Shown here: positions 27,101 to 35,924 of the stretch, in pieces
Numbering within the stretch: the stretch's first letter is position 1
Layout of the letters: each line of letters starts with the position of its first letter
Assembly: GCA_031316315.1 (NCBI GenBank)
Contig: JADBEO010000018.1
Coordinates: 22,264 to 86,263 of the forward strand
Length of the DNA: 64,000 nucleotides
DNA from: Chelatococcus sambhunathii
GTDB lineage: Bacteria > Pseudomonadota > Alphaproteobacteria > Rhizobiales > Methylopilaceae
Direction: 5' to 3'
Translations under genes and position numbers: made by a program
The notes under the pieces: model-generated
Told to the model about the DNA's origin: nothing
Database searches by the model: none
The model's input: the letters and a program-made list of their open reading frames with translations, nothing else

Positions 27101-27635
27101 TGCGGTCCGGCAGGTCGGAATTCTTGGAGGCGGCGTCGACGGTGGTGTCGAACCTCAGGTCGAGCTTTGGGGCGGTCACGTGGACGCGGCGGACCTTCAC
27201 CTCGCCGCCGAGGAGGCCCATGCCGTCGAGCTCGAGCTCGGCGCGCGGAACGCGGGCCAGCGCCTGTCCTCCGTCCGTCTTCGTGATCACGAGGTCGACC
27301 AGCCGGAGCTCGACCCCCTGCCGGTCGCGCTGGAGCTCCGCGTCCTCGATCGCCACCGCATAGGCCGGACCGAGCCGCTCCTCGATCGCGGCCTTGACCC
27401 GCGGAATGACCTGGGACGCCGGCAGAGGCAGGTAGAGGATCGCGAGCCACGCAGCGAGGCCGAGCGCGCCGACCGCAAGGCCGGCTCCCGCGACGATCTG
27501 CACGAGCCTGCGCCATGTCGGCTTCGGCGACGCCTGATGGCCGTCCGCGCGCAACCGGCCCGGCCGGCGCCCGATCCAGGGCAGCGCGGCGGCGCGAAGG
27601 CGCGATGCGGTCTTGGGCTTCCCGGCCTTCGGCAT
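24156..27635 (-). CDS. AsmA/YhdP-like large envelope protein
   Basis: A 1159-aa protein with a basic N-terminal tail, one membrane segment (about residues 47-72, IVAGAGLAVGALGLAAWLAI) and a huge beta-rich periplasmic part, ending in an AsmA_2-type domain (about 1000-1130, with GTVNYAADRVDLVGTFVPVY and ALNNLVSRVPIIGALLGGG) and a disordered tail. AsmA-like proteins such as YhdP are thought to bridge inner and outer membranes and move phospholipids. Length and layout match YhdP (about 1270 aa). Confidence 0.85.
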   Translation of the reverse strand: MPKAGKPKTASRLRAAALPWIGRRPGRLRADGHQASPKPTWRRLVQIVAGAGLAVGALGLAAWLAILYLPLPASQVIPRVKAAIEERLGPAYAVAIEDAELQRDRQGVELRLVDLVITKTDGGQALARVPRAELELDGMGLLGGEVKVRRVHVTAPKLDLRFDTTVDAASKNSDLPDRILAAIGDLDRLLGADGAAGALEEVDVSNATLLVAPRARAPLSFDGVDLRLSRGTGGAIALTAASSRAESRWSSALTVSAADGEKGRVIDLGLENVDLGPYSAPFAEKAGAPPVSGRIAGHLNARIGPDSRLAAGEGRIEARDLLITLPRKQDPGKPADGPISIDRLQLALGWDAQKRALLIEPSHIRGKGGQGGFTGALTAPATAGEPWLIDVKGRDVLLAGENVGDPPLRLDRVDVAASFDPAKGVLDVGKAQFLGPTARAAATATVRFEGESPAVKLGLVTEPMPTSAVKRLWPYFLAGSVRSWVVENVGAGTVDSLSLTIDVPSNVLHTLGPHDPLPDGSMFLDIGFTGGVLRGSAGMPWIEGAKGRVTSTARKTEVSIERAFVSGGEEGQLGVSDVLFSVADLAPRYPKARLTLKADGSLRRALSMLSSGAFGANPVPAQIDVSKVSGRLTSNVMVDLELAHDDGKSPPPVVNATADMRDVRIAGVFASRNFEKGALQLKVGEGPTTLSGKGQVGGAPATVLMTDAPSAPGGPTKRKLNVVLTADAADLQRLGLDVPGSMRGSVPLSADLMIDEPRAPMNVSADLTGVGIDGVVPGFRKPAGRAGKLSFVVEKNADRTLIRDFAIESGDRSVRGSIEFGPKGELVSASLPIYRPGPGDDAKVEIEKPKGGVTRVAVQGAALDLKPILDRVRGKPTSAGVAADKSDAGAVPKDLDVSAKLGTGLGYGGEAIAGLDMRLMVRGGKVTDADGAGRIGDGPISVATGESGRLAIAGKDAGSFFRFADLYSRIDGGDFTLAASLAGGPGVLKINRFAVRNETALERARQATDADRSAPAEAQQRSSTRFDKLQVIFVQQSGVIKVSEATVYGPTIGATLEGTVNYAADRVDLVGTFVPVYALNNLVSRVPIIGALLGGGKNGGLVGVTFQVRGGTSSPTVSINPMSAVAPGFLRKMFEFRQNGESGQEPVTGSTPQSAPTQQ

Positions 27636-27794
27636 CAGCTGGTCGGCGTCTCCCGCGTCGTCGCGCCTTCATCCGCGTCCGGCGTTCGTGGGCAGGTGGA
27701 CGCCGCCGCCGGCCCATGCTTGATCGGCCACGATTCGAATGCGGCCGTCATGCCGAAGCATAGGGGCGTTTTCGTGAAGAGGGAGGTAACGGCG

Positions 27795-28265
27795 ATGTCC
27801 TCGACGTTGAAGATCGGCGAAGCTGCGCCGGATTTCGAGCTGCCGGGCGCGGGGAGCCAGACCGTGCGGCTGAAAGACCTCCGCGGCAAGGCGGTGGTTC
27901 TGTACTTCTATCCGAAGGATGACACCAGCGGCTGCACCAAGGAAGCGATGGAGTTCAATCGCCTCAGGGGCGACTTCGCGAAGGCCGGCGCCGAGATCGT
28001 CGGCGTGTCGCCCGACAGCGTCGCAAGCCACGACAAGTTCCGCGCCAAGTACGGACTCGATCTCAGCCTCGCCGCCGACGAGGACAAGCGCATGCTGGAG
28101 GCCTACGGGGTCTGGACCGAGAAGAGCATGTACGGCCGCAAGTATATGGGGGTCGTGCGCACCACGGTCCTCGTCGACCGCGAGGGGCGCGTCGCCCGCG
28201 TCTGGGAGAAGGTCAAGGTCGCGGGACACGCCGACGAGGTTCTGGCCGCAGCCAAGGCTCTCTGA
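27795..28265 (+). CDS. bcp: Peroxiredoxin of the Bcp/PrxQ type
   Basis: A 156-aa thiol peroxidase with peroxidatic Cys47 in DDTSGCTKEAMEF. The resolving cysteine that many PrxQ proteins have five residues later is replaced (Met/Glu at that place), so it probably works as a one-cysteine enzyme. VYGV-W-EKSMYGRKYMGVVR and TTVLVDREGRV are typical. AGGGAGG precedes the ATG at 27795; the long open frame upstream is antisense to the AsmA-like gene. Confidence 0.92.
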   Translation: MSSTLKIGEAAPDFELPGAGSQTVRLKDLRGKAVVLYFYPKDDTSGCTKEAMEFNRLRGDFAKAGAEIVGVSPDSVASHDKFRAKYGLDLSLAADEDKRMLEAYGVWTEKSMYGRKYMGVVRTTVLVDREGRVARVWEKVKVAGHADEVLAAAKAL

Positions 28266-28295
28266 ACGGTTTAACAAGAAGGCTGGGACCGGCGC

Positions 28296-28419
28296 GCTGC
28301 GTGCTTCGAGACGCCCGCGAGAGCGGGCTCCTCAGCATGAGGGATGTCGAGGACGCCAAAGCGCCAACGCGCCTCATGCTGAGGAGCCGTCCGCAGGACG
28401 GCGTCTCGAAGCACGCAGC
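28296..28419. repeat. 124-bp palindromic intergenic repeat
   Basis: The outer arms GCTGCGTGCTTCGAGACGCC (28296-28315) and its complement (28400-28419) are perfect. Inner arms GGCTCCTCAGCATGAGG (28326-28342) and CCTCATGCTGAGGAGCC (28372-28388) are also perfect. It lies between the peroxiredoxin and M23 peptidase genes and resembles dispersed palindromic elements of alphaproteobacteria. Confidence 0.75.
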
Positions 28420-28515
28420 ACCTGAAGTCCAAGCGCGCCGAGCAGCCGGCGTTATCCGTGGGTTAACCCTAACATCCGAACATTCTCCTGGGCTTTGAGC
28501 GGTGCGGGAGGCGAC

Positions 28516-29724
28516 ATGCGGTTCGAAGACGACAGGTTCGGACGCGCGCTCGACGCGGGGGAGCGGATCGTTTTCGAGCGCGGCGGTCGGCGCAGCGCGG
28601 TGCGGCTGCCGCGGCACGGTCTTGTTGCCTGCCTCATGGCCGTGATCGCGCTTGCGGGCTGGGGCGTCGTCTCCGCCGGATACATCTTCTTCCACGACGA
28701 AGTCGTCGCCCAGATCCGCGACGGCGCGCGCGCCTCCGCCCGCGCCTACGAGGCGCAGCTGGCCGCGATGCGGGACGAGCTCGAGCGTTCCCGAACGCGC
28801 CGCATGGTGGAGAAGGCCGGACTCGACGAGCGCCTGACGGAGCTCGGCCTGCGCCAGAGCCTGGTGGAGAAGCGACAGTCTCGCCTCGCGGAGCTCGCCG
28901 GCGACGCGGAGCCGCAGTCCGGCGACGTGCTGAGCTACGCGCCAAAGCCCGCGCCGCTCGACGACGCGTCTTCGGCGTTCGACAGCATCGAGACCGGGAC
29001 GCTCGGCGATCGCAGGAGCGAGACCGCGACGGAGCGTGCGGAGCGGGTCGCGGCGGCGCTGGACGCCATCGAGGCGAGCCAGGACCGCACGCTGGACGGG
29101 CTCTCGGCCAGGAACCGCGAGCGCCGCCGCAGGCTGGAGCAGGTCTATGACGCGGCGGGCGTTCCGCGCCCCGCCCCGGCCTCCGACGGCAAAGGCCGCG
29201 GCGGCCCGTTCGAGCCGCTGTCCGAATCGGCGCTGACCTTCGAGATGCGCATGCAGCAAGTGCTGGCCGAGCGCGCCGTGGTCGCCGCCTTCGAGCGCGG
29301 CCTCGACAGGACGCCGATCCGCACGCCGGCGAAAGGAGCGTCGCTGTCGAGCGGCTTCGGGGCGCGGCTCGATCCGTTTCTGGGCCGCCCGGCCTTTCAT
29401 GCCGGTCTGGACTTCGACGTCGAGTACGGCCAGCCGGTGAAGGCGACGGCCGAGGGCCGCGTCGTCTCCGCCGGGTGGAGCGGCGGCTACGGCAACATGG
29501 TGGAGATCGACCACGGCGGCGGGCTGTCGACCCGCTACGGCCATATGTCGGCGATCGCGGTTTCGGTCGGCGATCAGGTCCGCATCGGGACCGTGGTCGG
29601 TCGCGTCGGCTCGACCGGCCGCTCGACCGGCCCGCACCTGCACTACGAGACCCGGGTCGACGGCGAGGCCGTCAACCCCCTGCGCTTCCTGAATGCCGGC
29701 CGCCTGCTGGTGGCGAAGGGCTAG
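28516..29724 (+). CDS. M23 family metallopeptidase (LytM-type)
   Basis: A 402-aa membrane-anchored protein: cytosolic start MRFEDDRFGRALDAG, membrane segment about residues 37-62, a coiled-coil region to about residue 150, and a C-terminal M23 domain with Zn ligands in FHAGLDFDVEYG and HLHYETRVDGE plus STRYGHMSAI. It should cut peptide cross-links or activate amidases. The AmiC-type amidase and PBP1A lie downstream in the same wall-related neighbourhood. GGGAGG precedes the ATG at 28516. Confidence 0.9.
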   Translation: MRFEDDRFGRALDAGERIVFERGGRRSAVRLPRHGLVACLMAVIALAGWGVVSAGYIFFHDEVVAQIRDGARASARAYEAQLAAMRDELERSRTRRMVEKAGLDERLTELGLRQSLVEKRQSRLAELAGDAEPQSGDVLSYAPKPAPLDDASSAFDSIETGTLGDRRSETATERAERVAAALDAIEASQDRTLDGLSARNRERRRRLEQVYDAAGVPRPAPASDGKGRGGPFEPLSESALTFEMRMQQVLAERAVVAAFERGLDRTPIRTPAKGASLSSGFGARLDPFLGRPAFHAGLDFDVEYGQPVKATAEGRVVSAGWSGGYGNMVEIDHGGGLSTRYGHMSAIAVSVGDQVRIGTVVGRVGSTGRSTGPHLHYETRVDGEAVNPLRFLNAGRLLVAKG

Positions 29725-29731
29725 CCAAGGA

Positions 29732-30863
29732 CTAGTCCACGTCCTCCACGTCGCCGGCCGTCACGCCATAGGCGCGCTGAGCGAGCGTCGCCTCCATGAA
29801 ATCGTCGAGCTTGCCGTCCAGGACGTCCTGCGGCGAGGTCGAGGAGTGGCCGGTCCGGAGGTCCTTCACGAGCTGATAGGGCTGCAGCACGTAGGAGCGG
29901 ATCTGGTGGCCCCAGCCGATGTCGGTCTTGGCCGCCTGGTCGGCGGCGGCCGCCTCTTCGCGCTTCTTGAGCTCGGCCTCGTAGAGTTTGGCGCGCAGCA
30001 TGTCCCAGGCGGTCGCGCGGTTCTTGTGCTGCGAGCGGTCGCCTTGGCTGACGACCATGATGCCGGTCGGGTTGTGAACGAGACGGACGGCCGATTCCGT
30101 CTTGTTGACGTGCTGCCCGCCGGCGCCGCCCGAGCGCATGGTGTCGACGCGCACGTCGCTCTCGTTGATCTCGATTTTGATCGAGTCGTCGATGACCGGA
30201 TAGACGTCGATGGAAGCGAAGCTGGTCTGCCGCCGGGCGTTCGAATCGAACGGCGAGATGCGCACCAGACGGTGTACGCCGGCTTCGGTCTTCAGCCAGC
30301 CATAGGCGTTGTGGCCCTTGATCTGCAGCGTCGCCGACTTGATGCCGGCCTGCTCGCCGGACTGATGGTCGATGACGTCGATCTTGAAGCCGCGCCGCTC
30401 CGCCCAGCGGGTGTACATCCGCAGGAGCATCTCGGCCCAATCCTGGCTCTCGGTGCCGCCGGCGCCGGGATGGACCTCGAGGAAGGTGTCAAAGGCGTCG
30501 GCCTCGCCCGAGATCAGCGATTCGAGCTGGCGACGGCCCGCTTCCTCTTTCAGGGCGGCGATCGCCTTCTCGGCGTCGGAGACGACGGACTGGTCGCCCT
30601 CCATCTCTCCGAGCTCGATCAGCTCGATGTTGTCCTTGAGGTCCTGCTCGATCTTGAGGACGCCGGCCATGGCGTCGTCGAGCTGGTTCCGCTCCTGCAT
30701 GATCTTCTGGGCGCGCGAAGGGTCGTCCCAGAGGGTCGGGTCTTCGGCGATGTGGTTCAGTTCATCGAGGCGAGCCTGGGACTGATCCCAGTCAAAGATG
30801 CCTCCTCAGCAGCCCGACTGACTGCTCGATGTCCTGGACGAGTTGTTCGATCTCGGCGCGCAT
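29732..30863 (-). CDS. prfB: Peptide chain release factor 2, with programmed +1 frameshift
   Basis: RF2 ends translation at UGA and UAA. The first 23 codons (30863 down to an in-frame TGA at 30794-30792) read MRAEIEQLVQDIEQSVGLLR plus RHL. Translation then shifts +1 at CTT TGA C and continues DWD from 30793 for 353 codons, total about 376 aa. The slippery site has the standard internal Shine-Dalgarno (AGGAGGCATCTTTGAC). The protein has the anticodon-like SPF tripeptide (RISPFDSNARR) and the GGQ loop (GGAGGQHVNKTES). The frameshift is autoregulatory: low RF2 favours shifting. Confidence 0.95.
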
Positions 30864-31033
30864 GGCGTTGAGGGAATCCGGCTCGGGGGTGAATTGCGCG
30901 GGAGCAATAGCCCGCTGCGCGCCGCGCCGCAAACGCGGGCCGCCCACCCCTTGGAGACCCGGCGTCGCGCCCCATACCAGCCTCGTCCGTCGATCCGGCG
31001 GGCGAAGCTCTTGAACGAAATGCGAGGCCAAGC

Positions 31034-31342
31034 GTGAGCACCAAGCTCGTCGTCATGTATCCGAAGCCGAAGGATCCCGCCGCCTTCGACAGCTATTTCC
31101 GCGGCACGCACATGCCGCTCGTGAAGAAGATGCCCGGCCTCAAGGCGCATAGCTTCGGCCCGTCGACCGGCCCGGACGGCGGCGAAGGACCGTATTTCTG
31201 GATCTTCGTCGGAACCTGGGACAGCAAGGACGCGCTCGGCGCGGCCCTGTCGTCGCCGGAAGGCCAGGCGGCCGTCGCCGACATCCCGAACTACTCGCCC
31301 GACGCGCCGACCATCGCGGTGATCGACGCGACCGAAGGCTGA
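31034..31342 (+). CDS. EthD-like family protein
   Basis: A 102-aa protein with the EthD ferredoxin-like pattern: KLVVMYPKPKDPAAFDSYFR, HMPLVKKMPGLKAHSF, PDGGEGPYFWIFVGTWDSK and an Ala-rich helix. EthD was first seen in ethyl tert-butyl ether degradation; most members, like this one, have unknown function. The start is a GTG at 31034, divergent from prfB with 170 bases between them. Confidence 0.8.
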   Translation: MSTKLVVMYPKPKDPAAFDSYFRGTHMPLVKKMPGLKAHSFGPSTGPDGGEGPYFWIFVGTWDSKDALGAALSSPEGQAAVADIPNYSPDAPTIAVIDATEG

Positions 31343-31502
31343 CGCGCTAAGTTCTCCGTCGCCCCGGCCGAGGTGCCGGGGCCTATTAACGCTGCCGGGT
31401 CAGTCAGTTCTGATCGCGTGGCGACAATGGATCCCGGCCCTTCGGCCGGAATGACGGCGCGGGTTCAGGCGCTCGAGCAAGCCGCTCGACGCTTGCATTT
31501 GA

Positions 31503-33947
31503 TCAGTACAGGCCGCCGGTGCCCGAGCGGACCGCGCGGTCCGCTTCCGGCGTCACGGTCTCGCTGCGGGGAGAGGCCTGCCCGATGATCGAGTAGCTAT
31601 CGGGCGGCGCGGTGCCCGGCTTGAAGGCCTCGAGGATCACCTTGCCGCCGTCCGCGCGCATGCCGGTCGAGGGGTTGATGCGGATCAGCTTGATGCCGGG
31701 CGGCACGCGGAACGGGGTCGGCGGTTTGTCGGCGAGCGCCGCTTTCATGAAGTCGCCGAACACCGGCGCCGCGACCTCGCCGCCGGTCTCTCCCTCGCCC
31801 ATGGAATGCGGCTTGTCGTAGCCGAGATAGACGCCGACGACCATGTCCGGCGAGAAGCCGACGAACCAGGCGTCCTTGTAGTCGTTGGTGGTGCCGGTCT
31901 TGCCGGCGACCGGCTTGCCGATCGCCTTCAGGCTCGTCGCGGTGCCGCGTAGCACCACGCCCTCCAGCATCGACGTAACCTGATAGGCGGTCATCGGATC
32001 GAGCACCTGCTCGCGCGCGTCGACCAGCTTCGGCTCGTCCTGGTTCGCCCAGGCGGAGGCGGTGCAGCCGATGCACTGGCGGTCGTCGTGGCGGTAGATC
32101 GTCTTGCCGGTGCGGTCCTGCACCCGGTCGATCACCGTCGGGATCACGCGCTTGCCGCCGTTCGCGAACATCGAATAGGCGGCGGTCATGCGCAGCACGG
32201 TGGTCTCGCCGGCGCCGAGCGACATCGACAGGAGCCGCGGCAGATCCTCCATCACGCCGAAGCGCCTGGCGTATTCGGAGATCAGCGGCATGCCCATGTC
32301 CTGGGCGAGCCTGACCGTCATGACGTTGCGCGACTTCTCGATGCCGAAGCGCAGGGTCTGCGGGCCATAGAACTTCTTGGCGTAGTTCTCCGGGCGCCAG
32401 ATGCCGATGCCGGGGCCCTGGTCGATCTCGATCGGCGCGTCGAGCACGACCGAGGACGGGGTGTAGCCGTTGTCGAGCGCCGCCGCGTAGATGAACGGCT
32501 TGAAGGACGATCCCGGCTGGCGCAGCGCCTGCGTCGCGCGGTTGAACTGGCTCTCGTCATAGGAGAAGCCGCCGGCGAGCGCGAGCACGCGGCCGGTGAA
32601 CGGATCCATGGCGACGAGGCCGCCGGAGATGTTCGGAACCTGCCTCAGGCGGTATTCGCCGGACCCTTGTTTGATCTCCTCGACATAGACGACATCGCCG
32701 GGCTTCAGCACCTGCGAGACCGCCTTCACTGCGCGGCCGCGCTCCGGGCCGGTTGCCCACTTGGCCCAGCGCACGCCTTCGAGCGGAATGCGGCCGGTGA
32801 GCCGCTCGCGCGTCACGGCGCCGGACTTCTCGCGGCCGGGCTGGAGGCCGATCTGGGCCTCCGAGGCTCCCGAGTCGAGCACGACGGCGAGCTGCCACGG
32901 CACGTCGCCGAGGGCGGGGATGTCGGCGAGCGCGACGCCCCAGTCGCCGCGGGGGTCGATCTCCTTCGGCGCGCCGCGCCAGCCGCGCTGCTCGTCGAAG
33001 CGGATGAGGCCCGTGCTCAGCACCTTGCGGGCGAGCGTCTGGAGCTTCGGATCCATCGTGGTGCGGACGGAAAGACCGCCCTCGTAAAGGCCCTTCTCGC
33101 CGTAGCGCTCGTAGAGCACCCGGCGCACCTCCTCGTTGAAGTACTCGCTGTCGGCGAGCTGCACGCCGGTCGGTCGCGGCTTGACGTCGAGCGCCTCCTT
33201 CTTGGCCGCGTCGCCCTCCTCGCGCGAGGCGTAGCCGTTCTCGACCATCCGATCGATCACCCAGTTGCGGCGCTCGATCGCCTTCTCGGTGTAGCGGAAC
33301 GGATGGTAGTTGTTCGGCGCCTTGGGCAGCGCCGCGAGATAGGCCGCCTCGGCGACGTCGAGCTCGTTCACCGCCTTGTCGAAATAGACCAGCGAGGCGG
33401 CGCCGACGCCATAGGCGCCCATGCCGAAGTAGATCTCGTTCAGATAGAGCTCGAGGATACGGTCCTTCGAATAGGTCTGCTCGATCCTGAGCGACAGCAG
33501 CGCTTCCTTGATCTTGCGCTCGTAGTTCTGATCGTTGGTCAGCAGGAAGTTCTTGGCCACCTGCTGGGTGATGGTCGAGGCGCCCTGCGGCCGGCGTCCC
33601 TGGTTCTGGAAATTGGTGATCGCCGCGCGGGCGATGCCGAAGAAGTCCAGCCCGCCATGCTCGTAGAAGGACTTGTCCTCGGCCGACAGGAAGGCGCCGA
33701 CGACGCGCTTCGGGACGGACTGGATCGGCACGAACAGGCGCCGCTCCTTGGCGTATTCCGCGATCAGCCGGCCGTCATTGGCGTGAAGCCGCGTCATGAT
33801 CGGCGGCTCGTATTTCGCGAGCTGCTCGTAGTCCGGCAGCTCCCGCGAATACTTCACGACGAGGAAGCCGATTCCGGCCGCGGCGAGGAGCGCGACGAGC
33901 GCTCCGGTCGCGAACACGAAGCCGAAGAAACGCAGAAGAAGTCGCAC
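31503..33947 (-). CDS. mrcA: Penicillin-binding protein 1A
   Basis: An 814-aa bifunctional murein synthase. The N-terminal membrane anchor (residues about 5-28) is followed by the GT51 glycosyltransferase (EDKSFYEHGGLDFFGIARA, QGASTITQQVAKNFLL), an OB-like insertion, and the transpeptidase with SxxK (QPGSSFKPFIY) and KTG (VAGKTGTTNDYKDAWFVG). It polymerises and cross-links peptidoglycan in the periplasm. Upstream lies the amiC-type amidase on the same strand, so they may be co-transcribed. Confidence 0.95.
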   Translation of the reverse strand: MRLLLRFFGFVFATGALVALLAAAGIGFLVVKYSRELPDYEQLAKYEPPIMTRLHANDGRLIAEYAKERRLFVPIQSVPKRVVGAFLSAEDKSFYEHGGLDFFGIARAAITNFQNQGRRPQGASTITQQVAKNFLLTNDQNYERKIKEALLSLRIEQTYSKDRILELYLNEIYFGMGAYGVGAASLVYFDKAVNELDVAEAAYLAALPKAPNNYHPFRYTEKAIERRNWVIDRMVENGYASREEGDAAKKEALDVKPRPTGVQLADSEYFNEEVRRVLYERYGEKGLYEGGLSVRTTMDPKLQTLARKVLSTGLIRFDEQRGWRGAPKEIDPRGDWGVALADIPALGDVPWQLAVVLDSGASEAQIGLQPGREKSGAVTRERLTGRIPLEGVRWAKWATGPERGRAVKAVSQVLKPGDVVYVEEIKQGSGEYRLRQVPNISGGLVAMDPFTGRVLALAGGFSYDESQFNRATQALRQPGSSFKPFIYAAALDNGYTPSSVVLDAPIEIDQGPGIGIWRPENYAKKFYGPQTLRFGIEKSRNVMTVRLAQDMGMPLISEYARRFGVMEDLPRLLSMSLGAGETTVLRMTAAYSMFANGGKRVIPTVIDRVQDRTGKTIYRHDDRQCIGCTASAWANQDEPKLVDAREQVLDPMTAYQVTSMLEGVVLRGTATSLKAIGKPVAGKTGTTNDYKDAWFVGFSPDMVVGVYLGYDKPHSMGEGETGGEVAAPVFGDFMKAALADKPPTPFRVPPGIKLIRINPSTGMRADGGKVILEAFKPGTAPPDSYSIIGQASPRSETVTPEADRAVRSGTGGLY

Positions 33948-34083
33948 CCGAACCCCTCGCGATCCGACAGAACGGCGCTTCGCCGTTCGCCCCCGGACGT
34001 CGATCCGACGCAGGGTCGGACGGTTTGCTGTCGGACGGCATCACGCCGCTTTGTGGAGAATGTGCGGCGGCGCCGCGCGCGCT

Positions 34084-35286
34084 TCAATTTACGCGGCCGA
34101 GTGTGCCCTGGGCAATACGCGTCTCGAAGTAGCGGTCGACCGATTTCGCCACGGCGTCGGTGGCCTTGTCGCGCCAGGCGTCGGACATCATCGCCTTGGC
34201 GTCCTCCTTGCTCGAGAGATAGCCGAGCTCAAGCAGGACGGACGGCACGTCGGGCGCCTTGAGCACCCGGAAGCCGGCCGACCGCAGCGGGTTCTTGTTG
34301 AGCTGCGCGGCCTGTCTCAGTTCGCGCACCAGACCCTGCGCGAACTGGGTCGTGAACGAGCGCGTCTCGCGCATGGTCAGATCGACCAGGATGCCCGCCA
34401 CCTCCTCCGGCTCCTCGGCGAGGTCGAGGCCGGCGAACATGTCGGCGCGGTTCTCCTTCTCGGCCAGCCTGGCGGCCTGCTTGTCGGACGCCTTGTCGGA
34501 CAGCGTATAGACCGTCGCGCCCCTCACGCCGAACGGATCGGACAGCGTGTCGGCGTGGATCGAAATCATAAGCGCAGCGTTGGCTTCCCGCGCGATCTTC
34601 ACGCGGCTTGGGAGCGAGACGAAGGTGTCGTCGTCGCGGGTCAGCACGGCGCGGCGGCCGGTCGCCTCGATCTTCTGTTTCAGGGACTTCGCGAAGGCGA
34701 GCACGATGTCCTTTTCGCTCGCGCCGTCGGGTCCCGCAGCGCCCGGGTCGACGCCGCCGTGCCCGGGGTCGATCACCACCAGCGGCGCGGCTTCCTCGGG
34801 CGGGGCGACGGCGGCGGTCGTCTCCGGATCCGGCGCCTTCTCGGCGGCGGCGCTCGATTGAAGGAAGGTCCTGCGGTCGCTCGGCGTGAGGTCGAGCACC
34901 AGCCGCGCCGGCTGACCCTCGACCGGATCGAGCACGAAGGCCTTATCGATCGCGACAGGGCGCTTCACGTCGACGACGATACGCGAGCGCCCTGGCGCCA
35001 GAACGCCGAAGCGGTAGGCGTTGATGAGCCCCCGGCCCTCGCGACCGGCCTTTTCCGGGAGCCGGAAGGTCACCTCGGGCAGATCGACGACGACGCGATA
35101 GGGATCGGCCAGCGTGAACGCCTTGATCGGCGCCGCGGCGGTCAGGTCGACGACGAGGCGCGTGCGCTGCTCGTCGCCGGCGAGCCGGGCGTCCGTCGCC
35201 ACCGGCGCGGTCTGCGCGAACGCGACCGTGGCGGCCCCGGCGATCGCGATGGACAGGCCCAGCAGTCGAAGACTCCGGCGAATCAT
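34084..35286 (-). CDS. amiC: N-acetylmuramoyl-L-alanine amidase (AmiC type)
   Basis: A 400-aa periplasmic enzyme with a signal peptide (MIRRSLRLLGLSIAIAGAAT, cut near VAFA-Q), an AMIN targeting domain (about residues 30-130), and an Amidase_3 catalytic domain with Zn motifs VVIDPGHGGVDPGA, ALMISIHADTLSDP and VLLELGYLSSKED. It splits daughter-cell peptidoglycan. The ATG at 35286 gives a clean signal peptide; the longer frame upstream would not. It precedes the PBP1A gene. Confidence 0.93.
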   Translation of the reverse strand: MIRRSLRLLGLSIAIAGAATVAFAQTAPVATDARLAGDEQRTRLVVDLTAAAPIKAFTLADPYRVVVDLPEVTFRLPEKAGREGRGLINAYRFGVLAPGRSRIVVDVKRPVAIDKAFVLDPVEGQPARLVLDLTPSDRRTFLQSSAAAEKAPDPETTAAVAPPEEAAPLVVIDPGHGGVDPGAAGPDGASEKDIVLAFAKSLKQKIEATGRRAVLTRDDDTFVSLPSRVKIAREANAALMISIHADTLSDPFGVRGATVYTLSDKASDKQAARLAEKENRADMFAGLDLAEEPEEVAGILVDLTMRETRSFTTQFAQGLVRELRQAAQLNKNPLRSAGFRVLKAPDVPSVLLELGYLSSKEDAKAMMSDAWRDKATDAVAKSVDRYFETRIAQGTLGRVN

Positions 35287-35924
35287 CGCGGCGGCGCGGC
35301 TCCCTCGCCGGAAAGGATGTGGCGTCTGCCTAGCAGTTAGAAACCGCAAGGTTAACCGTTCCTAAAATGGGGGCCGAAGGCGCGTCGCAAAGCGGACGAT
35401 CAATACCAGCCGAATCCAAGCGCCTGGAGCGGACCGTCGTCTTTCTCCACGTCAAGAGCTTGTCAAATATGCGACTGGTCGGTTAAAAACCGGCGCTCAC
35501 GCGAAAGCGAGACGAGTCTCGACCATCGCGCGCCGCCGGCCTTTGCGGCTTCCGACAGCAACGCGCGACGATCGCTTTTCGCGACCCGCCGTCTGGAAAA
35601 CGCAGCCAAGGACGGGCGAAGAGCCGCCGGCCAGACCGGCGATCTGTTGATTTCACGGACGCGCCCGCCCGATCGGGCCGCCCAGACTGGCGAGGCTTCT
35701 CGAAGGATGCGCACGGCGACCTGCGCCGACAACGCTTCAACCGGGACCTCGACGCGCCGGAACGGCCGGCGCTCGCCTATCGCCTGCGCCGCTCCGACCA
35801 TTGCGCGCGCCGACGCATCTTTCCACCTTCCGACACACCTCGCCGGGCGCCGATCGCGCGCCTGCCGCGCCCTGCCCTCGTTCGTCGAGAGCGGCCCGCC
35901 CGGCCCCATCTACGAGTTCCTTAC
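35287..35924. other. 638-bp gap: amiC promoter side and long rne leader
   Basis: No credible gene was found; open frames on both strands here are arginine-rich shadows. The right 430 bases would be the untranslated leader of rne if the promoter at 35460-35488 is used. The leader holds several short hairpins, for example around GAGACGAGTCTC near 35510. E. coli rne also has a roughly 360-base leader through which RNase E controls its own mRNA; the same is inferred here. Confidence 0.45.
35460..35488 (+). promoter_or_regulatory. Candidate sigma70 promoter for rne
   Basis: TTGTCA (35460-35465) and TTAAAA (35483-35488) are separated by 17 bases. This is the best -35/-10 pair in the gap and would give a leader of about 430 nucleotides. 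Confidence 0.45.

Noticed and set aside
30792..30863. prfB as a frameshifted pseudogene
   Set aside because: The stop is part of the conserved programmed frameshift signal and the rest of RF2 is intact.
35463..35909. 149-codon minus-strand frame in the rne leader
   Set aside because: Arginine-rich, no ribosome-binding site or domain, and inside a likely leader.
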